A program made the translations under genes and the position numbers. The notes under the pieces were generated by a model that worked only from the letters and a program-made list of their open reading frames with translations, had not been told where the DNA came from and searched no databases. Shown piece after piece: positions 44,473 to 53,453 of a stretch of 64,000 bases of DNA. Origin of the DNA: CBDCTM01 sp965222005 (GTDB lineage Bacteria > Bacteroidota > Bacteroidia > Chitinophagales > Saprospiraceae); NCBI GenBank assembly GCA_965222005.1, contig OZ244935.1, forward strand, positions 4,278,001-4,342,000, in the 5' to 3' direction. Position 1 is the stretch's first letter, and each line of letters begins with the position of its first letter.

Positions 44473-47400
44473 TTATCTTCGCTGAATCACAAAGGATTCG
44501 GTCTGACTGTTCTTCTCATTGGCTGCATTCCACTTTATGAAATACACCCCTTCTGCCAGAGATTTCACATCAATGCTCAATGCCTGGGTAGAGGCTTCAT
44601 CAATGTAACGCTCAAAGACTAACTGGCCCAGGCTGTTGAAGGCCTGCAATTGTCCTTCTTCGCCAGCAAAGGCTGCCAGGTTTACCATGAGCTCATCATC
44701 TGTCGGGTTGGGATATACTTTTATTTCCTTTCCTGCAGGGGGAGCTAAACTGGTATTGGCAGTACCTGGAGTAAAGGGCAACTGGCCAATAATAGTGAGG
44801 CCAGTAGGCATATCCGGTGCAGGGCCTGCCAGGCTCTCCATTGCTTCCTCCAAATCCTCTGCCTCCCAGTGAGGAGCCGTAGTGACTACATCCTGACCTC
44901 CGCCGGGGACTATATTCCAATCATTCACCCAAAGTGAATAATCCTCTACTTCTCCATAACCAAAGGTAACACAAGGACCAGAGCAATACCCGCCATAAGA
45001 CATGGAAATACGCATCCTCGTTTTTCCGGTTTTAGCAATGGATGGAACAGCGAAAGACCCTTGAATTGCATAAGTATTTGTCGCATATCCTACATACTCG
45101 TAAGAATCGTAAAAATCCCCATCATGATTCCAGTCGGCCCAGATTTTCCAGTACACGGGGTATGGTGACAAATAGCCTGGATATAAGGAAATAAAATATG
45201 ACTGCCCTTTCGTTACGTTTGCACTCAGATGGCTATAATTTCCATACCCGCCATCATTGCCAGAATTGTTGTCAATATTCGGTAACTTGATGCGCTGTAT
45301 CCAGGTGTAATAGGAGCTGGAACTGCCCGAATCACAGTAATCGTCATTATTATTGCTACAATTGACGGTAACCGTAAAACTACAGGTGTCGCTATTGCCG
45401 CTGCCGTCCAGCCCTACATAGGTAATAGTATGAGTACCTTCATCAAACCAACTACCTGAAGGAGGACCCGCAATTTGTTTGATGCGTGTACAAGGCATTT
45501 CCATAATGAATTCGCGCTTTTCGTGACCATACTGATCATTCCATTGGCCGGTATTAAGCAATTCGCCATAATCCTGATTGCCGTTGTAATTGTTGGGCTG
45601 GCCTGGATACCAATTGGTATAGGTAACGGGATCTCCATTTACCCAATTCCAGGTACCCTCTGAAGCTTCGTCCGTCAAGCCAATCCATGCGGAGGAGCCT
45701 AACATCGGGGCCAGCAGGTTGCTTTCATTCACTGAATTGAGGACAGCCAAATAGCCGCCATTACTTAGGGAGGCTGCCTGTGCATCTGCCCAATTGGCCG
45801 GGTAAGTAGAGCAGTAGTAATGGTGATTATTATACTGCCCCATGTACACGAAGTTGGGGATGTAGCTACCTCCGGCACAACTGGAGCCACAGTACTTGAT
45901 TTTTGGTGCCTGCCAGCTAACATTTGCTCCATTGTATCCATTGTAGCAATTTACCACGATGTCATCCGGACAGTAGATTGTCAGGGAATTAACCGTTACA
46001 TTGAAGCAGCAAATAGCTGTGTTGCCCATGCCATCTGAGCCCTCATAACACACTTCGGTTGTGCCGGGTGGAAAGAGGCCACCACGGGGCGGGCCTGATA
46101 TCTGGCGAATGTTTCCGCAAGGCACTTCCATGATAAACTCTAGTTTACAAGTTGCATATTGGTCATTCCACTGGCCATTGCTGAGCATTTCAACATAGTC
46201 CTGGGCGCCATTGTAGTTGTTGGGCTGCCCCGGATACCAATTGGTATAGGTAACGGGATCTCCATTTACCCATTCAAAATTGCCTTCTGAAGCAGCATCA
46301 CTCATTCCTATAAAAGCAGCAGGTGCTTGCAGCAAGTTGGCCAAAAATTGATTCTCCTGTGCATCATTGATTACCGCAAGATGGCCACCTGAGTTTTCTG
46401 CATAGGCTTTGGCCGCTGACCAGGAGGATGGAAATGTGGAGCAGTAGTAATAGTGACCGTTTAGCTCTCCCATATATACAAAGCCAGAGATGTAGCCCGG
46501 GTTGGTACAAGTATTTCCACATCCTCCACTAAGATAGGGCAAGTCCCACTTGACTTTTCTACCGTAAGCACTTGAGCAGGTAGTGTTGATATCATCGGGG
46601 CAGTGGATTTGAAAATCATCGCCATTCACGGTTACTTTAAAGGTGCAAACAGCCGTATTACCACAATTATCAGTGGCGGTGTATGTCACTACCGTCATAC
46701 CAACCGGGAATGAATCGCCAGGGTCGTGAGAAGAGACAACGGAAGGCGTACCACAATTATCAGTAGCCGTAGGGGGTGTCCAACTCACATTCTTATAGCA
46801 ATCCGGATCGGCATCCACTACAATATCGGCCGGGCAATCCCAAAACTCAGGGGGAGTGCCATCATGATTAAAGATAACCATCTGGACAGCCGTGGTGGTG
46901 TTGCCACAATCGTCAGTTGCTTTCCAGGTTCTCATTATCTTCTCGCCATTGATACAATCATTCCAAATTGTCTGATCAGAATGGGTGATAGTCACATTGC
47001 TACAATTATCAGTCGCTGTAGCTGTGCCAGGAGGTGGAGGGCTGCCGCAAACATCTACATCAGCCGGTACAGAAGTAAATGTAGGGCCTTCATTATCCTC
47101 AACGGAGATTAGCTGAGAAGTAGATACTGAGTTATTACAATCATCTGTATAGGTCCAGGTTCTGGTCACTGAATATTCTACCGGGCAGCTACCAGGAGTA
47201 GAACTGCTTGTAGGTGAAACCGTTTCTGTATTTCCACAGGCATCTGTGACCACCAAATCTACCGCCGGCGGCAAAGGCTGATCACATGAAACCGTCACAT
47301 CGCCCGGAGCAGGCTGAATAGTTGGCGGGCTGGTGTTGTCGATAGTGAATACCTGCTGGCAGGTGGCGGTGCGGCCACAATCATCTGTTACCTTATAGGT

Positions 47401-49419
47401 ATAGGTTCTGGTACCATTACAGCTTGTCCCCGTAATATCGGGGCCGGTGACACTAACATTATACCCCAAAGTACAACTCGTACTCGGATTGGCATTGGAT
47501 GGATGTACATTGATTTCTGACACGCAGCTCACCGTCATATCTCCCGGGCAGGTAATACTTGGTCCGGAATTGCTGATGGTGAATACCTGCTGGCAGGTAG
47601 CGGTACGATTACAGTCATCTGTTACTTTATAGGTGTAGGTGTAGGTCGTTCCATTGCAATCGGGATCGCCATTGACCACAGGGCCGGTCACTATCGCATT
47701 GGCACCCAAACCGCAACTGGTCGTATAGCCCACATTATTCGCATCCACCCCAATTGCAGAGGCACAGCTCACTGTGGCATCCCCTGGGCAATACGTGATC
47801 GTTGGACCGGAATTGCTGATGGTGAATACCTGCTGGCAGGTAGCGGTACGATTACAGTCATCCGTTACTTTATAGGTGTAGGTGTAGGTCGTTCCATTGC
47901 AATCGGGATCGCCATTGACCACAGGGCCGGTCACTATCGCATTGGCACCCAAACCGCAACTGGTCGTATAGCCCACATTATTCGCATCCACGCTAATTGC
48001 AGAGGCGCAGCTCACTGTGGCATCCCCCGGGCAATACGTGATCGTTGGACCGGAATTGCTGATGGTGAATACCTGCTGGCAGGTAGCGGTACGATTACAG
48101 TCATCCGTTACTTTATAGGTATAGGTGTAGGTCGTCCCATTGCAATCGGGATCGCCATTGACCACAGGGCCGGTCACTATCGCATTGGCACCCAAACCGC
48201 AACTGGTCGTATAGCCCACATTATTCGCATCCACGCTAATTGCAGAGGCGCAGCTCACTGTGGCATCCCCCGGGCAATACGTGATCGTTGGACCGTCAGC
48301 TTCCAGCGTAATTATCTGAACACATTCACTATACAAATTGGGATCATCCGGGTCTTCTGCTCTCCAGGTTCGCTCAATGATAATTTCTCCATTACAGGGT
48401 CCAGATGAAATGGTCTCGTCTGAACTCGTAATGACAGGCGCTCCGCAGGAAGCGCCATTAGTAGCAGTAGCTGAACCAGTGTTGGAAGGAGAGGTATCAT
48501 CACCCGGACAGCCGTCATAATCAGCCGGACAAGTAATTTGTGGATTCGTTGTACAACACCCCCCCACCTGCACCACTACTGAATCGATTGCCGGGCAGCC
48601 ATCGGCTCCGGTAGCGAAGACATAGTATTTGGTAGTTTGTGTGGGGCTGACAGTTGGATTAGCAATGTTAGGGTCATTGATACTTCCATCATCTGGCGAC
48701 CAAAGATAAGTATAAGACCCGCCTCCACCGCCACTGGCAGCAGCCAATAACTGGGTACTACTTCCAGCTACTATGCAGGCTTCGCCACTTACATCCAGAG
48801 CTATATCAGAATCTATACATGATTCGCCGCAAGCTTTTCTGATCTTGATATTAACAGTTAAATCATCGTCTGGTTGAGTGCTATAGAGCGCAAGATAGAT
48901 TCGCGTAGGGCGGTAAGGTGCCGGGGATGCGATCAATTCCCAGGAAGTGAAATCATCGCCACAGGTATAGTAGCTAAGATTCATACAAGCGTTGGGATCA
49001 TCAGCAGGGAGGGTGGAATAATAAAACTCATAATACACATCATCACCCCCTGTTTCAATAATTTGCCATTCAAAAGAGGAGCCGGGAACCACGAAGGTGT
49101 ACCAGGCTACATAATCATAGGGAGCGGGCTGTAAAGCACTACCACAATTGCCTCCAGGAAAAGTCAGTGGAAAACTGGTAGTGCCTGCTGCATCTACATC
49201 AATATCGGGTGATGTATTCGCACCATTATTATCACAAGGCACCCAGTCGGTACCAGCAGGACAATTTTGGCTGATGCTGCAATTATTCGGATCGCAACTA
49301 AAATCATAGCAATAGGCATCGCAGGGGTCATTAGCCCAAGCGGGCTGTGTAGAAAAAGTCAGAAGAAATACGAGTAGGGTACATACAATTTTGAAAGGTG
49401 TACGGTTTACGGGATTCAT
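44473..49419 (-). CDS. Giant HYR/C-type lectin/GEVED surface protein with T9SS sorting domain
   Basis: 1648 residues: signal peptide (cut near ...STQPAWA, residue 29), a Cys-rich N-terminal domain, and a PKD-like segment (SYTYLWSPDDGS). A chain of HYR-like repeats follows (CPGDATVSC ... YTYKVTDDCNRTATCQ), three nearly identical. Then come two C-type-lectin-like domains (each ending WVNGDPVTYTNWYPGQPNNY ... QWND), a GEVED domain (KIWADWNHDGDFYD, FGYGEVEDYSLWV), and a type A T9SS sorting domain (EIKVYPNPTDDELMVNLAAF). It is probably a secreted adhesin or surface protein. The paired-Cys content implies disulfide-stabilised modules. The repeats may change in number by recombination. Confidence 0.93.
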   Translation of the reverse strand: MNPVNRTPFKIVCTLLVFLLTFSTQPAWANDPCDAYCYDFSCDPNNCSISQNCPAGTDWVPCDNNGANTSPDIDVDAAGTTSFPLTFPGGNCGSALQPAPYDYVAWYTFVVPGSSFEWQIIETGGDDVYYEFYYSTLPADDPNACMNLSYYTCGDDFTSWELIASPAPYRPTRIYLALYSTQPDDDLTVNIKIRKACGESCIDSDIALDVSGEACIVAGSSTQLLAAASGGGGGSYTYLWSPDDGSINDPNIANPTVSPTQTTKYYVFATGADGCPAIDSVVVQVGGCCTTNPQITCPADYDGCPGDDTSPSNTGSATATNGASCGAPVITSSDETISSGPCNGEIIIERTWRAEDPDDPNLYSECVQIITLEADGPTITYCPGDATVSCASAISVDANNVGYTTSCGLGANAIVTGPVVNGDPDCNGTTYTYTYKVTDDCNRTATCQQVFTISNSGPTITYCPGDATVSCASAISVDANNVGYTTSCGLGANAIVTGPVVNGDPDCNGTTYTYTYKVTDDCNRTATCQQVFTISNSGPTITYCPGDATVSCASAIGVDANNVGYTTSCGLGANAIVTGPVVNGDPDCNGTTYTYTYKVTDDCNRTATCQQVFTISNSGPSITCPGDMTVSCVSEINVHPSNANPSTSCTLGYNVSVTGPDITGTSCNGTRTYTYKVTDDCGRTATCQQVFTIDNTSPPTIQPAPGDVTVSCDQPLPPAVDLVVTDACGNTETVSPTSSSTPGSCPVEYSVTRTWTYTDDCNNSVSTSQLISVEDNEGPTFTSVPADVDVCGSPPPPGTATATDNCSNVTITHSDQTIWNDCINGEKIMRTWKATDDCGNTTTAVQMVIFNHDGTPPEFWDCPADIVVDADPDCYKNVSWTPPTATDNCGTPSVVSSHDPGDSFPVGMTVVTYTATDNCGNTAVCTFKVTVNGDDFQIHCPDDINTTCSSAYGRKVKWDLPYLSGGCGNTCTNPGYISGFVYMGELNGHYYYCSTFPSSWSAAKAYAENSGGHLAVINDAQENQFLANLLQAPAAFIGMSDAASEGNFEWVNGDPVTYTNWYPGQPNNYNGAQDYVEMLSNGQWNDQYATCKLEFIMEVPCGNIRQISGPPRGGLFPPGTTEVCYEGSDGMGNTAICCFNVTVNSLTIYCPDDIVVNCYNGYNGANVSWQAPKIKYCGSSCAGGSYIPNFVYMGQYNNHHYYCSTYPANWADAQAASLSNGGYLAVLNSVNESNLLAPMLGSSAWIGLTDEASEGTWNWVNGDPVTYTNWYPGQPNNYNGNQDYGELLNTGQWNDQYGHEKREFIMEMPCTRIKQIAGPPSGSWFDEGTHTITYVGLDGSGNSDTCSFTVTVNCSNNNDDYCDSGSSSSYYTWIQRIKLPNIDNNSGNDGGYGNYSHLSANVTKGQSYFISLYPGYLSPYPVYWKIWADWNHDGDFYDSYEYVGYATNTYAIQGSFAVPSIAKTGKTRMRISMSYGGYCSGPCVTFGYGEVEDYSLWVNDWNIVPGGGQDVVTTAPHWEAEDLEEAMESLAGPAPDMPTGLTIIGQLPFTPGTANTSLAPPAGKEIKVYPNPTDDELMVNLAAFAGEEGQLQAFNSLGQLVFERYIDEASTQALSIDVKSLAEGVYFIKWNAANEKNSQTESFVIQRR
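47566..48294 (-). repeat. Three tandem 243-bp repeats inside the HYR gene
   Basis: Units lie at 48294-48052, 48051-47809 and 47808-47566, each encoding an 81-residue HYR-like module starting GPTITYCPGDATVSC. They are almost identical in DNA; the third unit has a few changes (such as Ser-to-Gly in AIGVDANN). A diverged fourth module (GPSITCPGDMTVSC) follows. The high DNA identity implies recent duplication or ongoing gene conversion. Confidence 0.9.
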
Positions 49420-49863
49420 AATTGCGGTTTTAGGATGAAGAAATAGGAGAAGTATTCTCCTTTAATTTGTTGTAAATCAAAAACTTATAGGTGCAAATAG
49501 TGGGGTGCCAAAAGGCGATAACAGCCTGCAATTGGTTCAAAGGAGGATGCATTCAATTTCTTCCAGGGAATAATTGAACACGAAATGAATAAATTGTAAT
49601 TTCGAGGCTAAATTAAAGCTGCAATGCTCGAATAGATGTGTTTAAAATTGAATAGATCAGTTGTAAGAATGCTTAATTCTAATGTGTTGTAGATTGCCTC
49701 AAGTGATGGGCGTCCCTTGTTCAACAAACTGCAGCTAAGGCCAAAGCTAGACAAATTTAACTTAAATCAAAAAATAATTTTATGCGTTCCTTCAAATTTT
49801 AACAAATAAAAAAAAAATGAAAATGTATTCAAATCGCTTCTCAGCCAACAGCGTCAGCCACTT
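49420..49863. other. 444-bp intergenic region upstream of the HYR gene
   Basis: AT-rich and without a supported gene. It holds an AGGAGAA-GTA-TTCTCCT hairpin at 49445-49461, 26 bp upstream of the HYR ATG (minus strand). I see no complete TTG-N(17-23)-TAnnTTTG promoter. The rest is unassigned. Confidence 0.5.
49445..49461 (-). promoter_or_regulatory. Hairpin in the HYR gene leader
   Basis: Seven-base arms (49445-49451 and 49455-49461) pair perfectly around a 3-nt loop. It carries AGGAG-like sequence on both arms, so it could affect ribosome access or mRNA stability. Purely structural evidence. Confidence 0.4.
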
Positions 49864-50568
49864 TTATTGCTGATAAATACCCACCAGCGAAGCCCAGCCA
49901 GCATCTTCAGGCGGATCAGCACTGATCACTATCGGCTCCCTTTTTACCGGATGCTCAAACGACAGGCTGTGGCAATGCAAATAAATCCCGGTATCGGGAT
50001 GTTTGCTCTTGCTTCCATACTTCAGGTCGCCACTTATCGGACAGTCAATACTAGCCAGTTGCACCCGAATTTGGTGGGGGCGGCCTGTGAGGGGCGCGAC
50101 CCGAAGCAAATATTTGTTGTTCAATGAGCCTACCAGCGAATAGCTCAATTGCCCCGGCTTGGCGCCAGCATGGCGCTTGCCCGGCTGGATGAGCGCCTTG
50201 CTCCGGTTTTTACTTTTATCTTTCCAAATGAAGTGGCTAAGCGTGCCCTCCAGCGGATCGGGCCGGCTATCTACAATCGCCAGATAGGTCTTGCTCACCT
50301 TGCGCTCCTGAAAAAGTTTGTTCATTCTACTCAGCGCTTTGCTGGTGCGGGCAAATACCAGAGCCCCGCTCACCGGCCGGTCCAGTCGGTGGATGAGCCC
50401 TAAAAAGACGGCGCCCGGCTTTTGGTAGCGCAGCCGGATGTATTCTTTTACCATATCCATCAACGTCAAATCGCCCGTACGATCTCCCTGCACCAGCCAA
50501 CCTACCGGTTTGTTGACTGCAATGAGATGATTATCTTCGTAGATGACCTGCAAGCCGCTAATGTCCAT
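49864..50568 (-). CDS. RluA-family pseudouridine synthase
   Basis: 234 residues with the RluA/RsuA catalytic block LIHRLDRPVSGALVFA (catalytic Asp63), an N-terminal NHLIAVNKPVGW, and LRVAPLTGRPHQIRVQL near the C-terminus. It lacks an S4 domain. It isomerises uridine in rRNA or tRNA; the exact target position cannot be told. The start was set to ATG 50568, after which the family N-terminus DISGLQVIYEDN follows. A -7 box TATATTTG (minus strand 50595-50588) lies 20 bp upstream. It is divergent from mqnD with 52 bp between. Confidence 0.9.
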   Translation of the reverse strand: MDISGLQVIYEDNHLIAVNKPVGWLVQGDRTGDLTLMDMVKEYIRLRYQKPGAVFLGLIHRLDRPVSGALVFARTSKALSRMNKLFQERKVSKTYLAIVDSRPDPLEGTLSHFIWKDKSKNRSKALIQPGKRHAGAKPGQLSYSLVGSLNNKYLLRVAPLTGRPHQIRVQLASIDCPISGDLKYGSKSKHPDTGIYLHCHSLSFEHPVKREPIVISADPPEDAGWASLVGIYQQ

Positions 50569-50620
50569 TATTCCAATTTTATACACGCAAATATAGCGCA
50601 TCCTATTTTAAATCGACCTG

Positions 50621-51454
50621 ATGAAACTGAGCCTCGGTTTTTCTCCCTGTCCCAATGATACCTTCATCTTCGATGCCCTGGTACACCATAAAGTAGATAC
50701 CGAAGGCCTTCAGTTTGAAGTAGCTATGGAGGACGTGGAAGCCCTCAATCTCAAGGCTTTTCAGGCTAAGCTGGACATCACCAAACTGAGCTACCACGCC
50801 TTTGGCCACCTTTGCAGAGACTATGTTTTGCTCAACAGTGGCAGCGCATTGGGCGACAATTGCGGCCCCCTGCTCATTGCCAAAAAGCCAATGAGCAAAT
50901 CACAGATCGAAGCGACCAGCATTGCCATTCCCGGCAAACATACTACCGCCAATCTCCTGTTGAGCCTGGCCTACCCTGCTGCCCGCCAAAAGCGGGAAAT
51001 GTTGTTTTCCGACATCGAGCAGGCGGTGCTCGACGGGCGAGCCGGAGCCGGCCTCATCATCCACGAAAATCGCTTTACCTACGCTGAGAAGGGTTTGGTA
51101 AAATTGATTGATCTGGGTGAGTTTTGGGAGTCAACTACCCATAAGCCCATCCCCCTGGGCGGTATAGCTATCAAACGCAGCCTCCCTCCAAGCCTTCAGC
51201 AAACGGTAGATCGGGTGCTGCGCCGAAGCGTGGAGTATGCGCTCAAGCATCCCAAAGCCTCTGCCGACTTCGTTCGCCAATACGCCCAGGAGATGGATGA
51301 GGCAGTGATCGGGCAACACATCCGGCTGTACGTCAACTCGTTTACCGTTGATCTTGGCGAGGCAGGCAGAAATGCAGTGAGGCTATTATTTGAAAAGGCT
51401 GTGGAGCAGGGTGTTTTAGCAGAGGTTGAAGAACCACTATTTGTAGAAGCTTAG
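50621..51454 (+). CDS. mqnD: 1,4-dihydroxy-6-naphthoate synthase MqnD
   Basis: The 277-residue protein has the MqnD solute-binding-like fold: KLSLGFSPCPNDTFIFDALV at the start, DITKLSYHAFGHLCRDYVLL, the GSALGDNCGPLLIAKKP loop, IAIPGKHTTANLLL, and IHENRFTYAEKGLV. The enzyme cleaves cyclic dehypoxanthine futalosine to 1,4-dihydroxy-6-naphthoate in the futalosine menaquinone pathway; mqnB is at 11388. The other genes (mqnA, mqnC, mqnE) are not in this window. Confidence 0.95.
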   Translation: MKLSLGFSPCPNDTFIFDALVHHKVDTEGLQFEVAMEDVEALNLKAFQAKLDITKLSYHAFGHLCRDYVLLNSGSALGDNCGPLLIAKKPMSKSQIEATSIAIPGKHTTANLLLSLAYPAARQKREMLFSDIEQAVLDGRAGAGLIIHENRFTYAEKGLVKLIDLGEFWESTTHKPIPLGGIAIKRSLPPSLQQTVDRVLRRSVEYALKHPKASADFVRQYAQEMDEAVIGQHIRLYVNSFTVDLGEAGRNAVRLLFEKAVEQGVLAEVEEPLFVEA

Positions 51455-51492
51455 CCAGAACTGTCTTTGTAAGGTGGCGCCAAAGCCCGCGT

Positions 51493-51750
51493 TTAACTCT
51501 TGCTGCCTTTGATGAGCAAATATCTGACTAACAGCAAACTTAGCAATGCACCGATTAATATAAAACGCACTATCCCGTCAGAATCGAGGCTGGACTCTAC
51601 ATTCAATAAGGGGCCGAGTACGGAGAGTAAAATCACAAAACCTAATAGCAAAACACATTGGATATAAAGCGCTTTTGCCATACCCTTTGTATTCTTTTTC
51701 AAATATATACTTTGGATTATGCCAATAATAGCAGGAGTTGCAAAACTCAT
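51493..51750 (-). pseudogene. 3' part of a TIR-membrane protein gene, split off by IS5
   Basis: 85 codons with two hydrophobic segments (ALYIQCVLLLGFVILLSVLG and GIVRFILIGALLSLLLVRYL) and a basic end (IKGSKS). The apparent ATG at 51750 is inside the CATT target duplication of the IS5-family element. Deleting the IS5 plus one copy of CATT joins this frame in phase to Met223 of the upstream TIR protein (52664-53332). It therefore is probably the C-terminal membrane portion of that protein rather than an independent gene. Whether it is translated separately is unknown. Confidence 0.75.
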
Positions 51751-51751
51751 T

Positions 51752-52663
51752 CAAGTGATTTAAAGCTTTGTCAAATAATCGATCCACTGTTTGACACAAA
51801 ATAAATGATGCCAAGCCACCCAACTGCCAAGAGAAGTATCTTGTCTCACGAGTAAAGTTCGATAACTGTCCATCCAAGCATTGGTTCTTTCTACGACATA
51901 TCGTTGGTCATACATGAGTTCATCAAAGTAAGTGTCATCATCAGCTAAGTGTTTGGTTCTGCGCCGATTACGAGGTGCATTTAGGATAATTCCAACTCGC
52001 TCACAAGCTAGTCTAAAGGCTTCACTATCAAATCCTGCATCTGCATTTACAAACAATCCGTCAACACTTATTTTGCTTTTTTTAAGCTGTTGCACCAAAT
52101 AATTTAAGCGTTTTTCACAATCAAAAATATCATTGTGATTGCCAGCCAAAGGAAGGGTAAAACCCACCGCTAGTCCTTGTGTATCTGTTAACCATAAAGT
52201 ATTGGTGGTTTTGCTTTTCTTTCGACTTTGATAAGCAACCTGATCTCCACCTCGTTTTGCAGGGCTATGGGTACCATCAAATTGTCCAATACTCAAGTCT
52301 AAAATATGCTTATACTCTTCAATTATACCATTTTGAGCAGCTTGCCAAGATCCATCTTTAACCCATTTTCGAAAGTGGTGATATACCGCACCAAACTTTA
52401 TTTTCGCTTTGTAAATCAAGGACTTAACAGGAAGTAAATGCCACTGAACTCCTGTTTTGAATTTATATAATATGGCGTTTACGATCTCCCACAAATTTGT
52501 ATTTGTTCCCCCTCTTTCGGGTAAACTTAAATGAGGTAAAATATATTTAACAATGCTATCTTTGTCTAAGATTCGAATCATGGCTACGGATATTTTGTAG
52601 GGTGTGGTAATTCTACAAGTTCCGTAGTCTTTTCCGATTTTTCATGAAAACTTTAAATCACTT
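51752..52663 (-). mobile_element. IS5-family insertion sequence inside a TIR gene
   Basis: The element has 13-bp perfect terminal inverted repeats, AAGTGATTTAAAG (51753-51765) and CTTTAAATCACTT (52651-52663), with weaker similarity continuing inward. CATT flanks it on both sides (51748-51751 and 52664-52667), fitting a 4-bp target duplication, with one unassigned base (C51752) at the left end. One transposase gene fills it; the stop lies in the left repeat. Confidence 0.88.
51760..52581 (-). CDS. IS5-family transposase
   Basis: The 273-residue transposase has the IS5 N-terminal domain (ILPHLSLPERGGTNTNLWEI, then ILYKFKTGVQWHLLP) and the DDE nuclease: first Asp in LSIGQFDGTHSPAKRGG, second in FVNADAGFDSEAF, Glu in VVERTNAWMDSYRTLLVR. 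The frame is complete and unbroken, so the element may still be active. The start ATG is 82 bp from the right end. Confidence 0.93.
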   Translation of the reverse strand: MIRILDKDSIVKYILPHLSLPERGGTNTNLWEIVNAILYKFKTGVQWHLLPVKSLIYKAKIKFGAVYHHFRKWVKDGSWQAAQNGIIEEYKHILDLSIGQFDGTHSPAKRGGDQVAYQSRKKSKTTNTLWLTDTQGLAVGFTLPLAGNHNDIFDCEKRLNYLVQQLKKSKISVDGLFVNADAGFDSEAFRLACERVGIILNAPRNRRRTKHLADDDTYFDELMYDQRYVVERTNAWMDSYRTLLVRQDTSLGSWVAWHHLFCVKQWIDYLTKL

Positions 52664-53332
52664 CATTATGTATAAAGCACGTTCCACACCACCCAAGCCC
52701 CTCATCATATCTTGGATTACCAAAAAACAAAAAAATAAAAGCACCACATAAGTCAGCCATTTCAAAATGGCGGCAATTTTTGATAAAGCTGAGGAGCCTG
52801 CGGCACTTAACACATGGGGCACACCCTTTTGTGTATCCGTATTACTTGAAGCAATCCGGGATGGTATCTTGACCTGCTCTAATTCATCGATCAGCTTTTG
52901 TACATCCCGGTCCCAGTTTTCATGTCTTAAACTAATCCCGTTTTGAAATGCCAGCCGGTCAATATTTTTTGGCAACTGGCTGGACTGTGGCATTTGGGCC
53001 TTGTCCACCAATACAGGTATTACAATTTTGCCTTCTTCAAAGGCAGTCGCAATCTCAATATTCACAAAATCATCCGGGTCAAAAATTCGAGCCTGCTGCT
53101 TCTCTCCCGGCACGGACAAATAGGCCCTTCCAATTACGGCGAATACAATATCGCTTTCGCGAATCTTTTCTGTGATGACCTCCCGAAAATTGGACCCTAG
53201 CGGAATAGAATCCACATCTTTAAAAACATTGGCGTGGCCAAATTTTCGAACCAGTTTATCAAACAGCCTGCCGGCGCTTCCAGCCGAATCGTCTCTACGA
53301 TAGCTGATAAAATATTTGGGGGTTTCACGCAT
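52664..53332 (-). pseudogene. TIR-domain membrane protein, C-terminus interrupted by IS5
   Basis: Residues 1-155 form a TIR domain: YFISYRRDDSAGSAGRLFDK, VFKDVDSIPLGSNF, then FVNIE93IATAFEEGKIVIPVLVD. The last segment aligns with the SARM1 catalytic-glutamate region from memory, so Glu93 is the likely NADase residue. A linker and one membrane helix (about 186-208) follow. As read now the frame stops just inside the IS5 end (stop at 52658-52660, adding one Lys). The original protein would have continued into 51493-51750, giving about 307 residues with three membrane helices. TIR-plus-membrane proteins are often immune NADases or signalling proteins; I infer this, it is not shown. Confidence 0.85.
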
Positions 53333-53400
53333 TCTGCAAATTACAAATTTGTCTTCTTACTCAAAAACTATTTCCTCAAATGGAATCACAAAATTTGCGC

Positions 53401-53408
53401 TATATTTG
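53401..53408 (+). promoter_or_regulatory. -7 promoter element (TATATTTG) of ald
   Basis: TATATTTG matches TAnnTTTG, 45 bp upstream of the ald ATG. A TTG at the correct spacing is missing, so support is partial. Confidence 0.45.
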
Positions 53409-53453
53409 CCTAAATTTTGACAAACATACTTCAAAACACTCAAATCAAATAGC

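Noticed and set aside
47566..48294. Tandem repeats as a possible CRISPR array
   Set aside because: Units are 243 bp, contiguous, in frame and encode HYR modules; there are no spacers.
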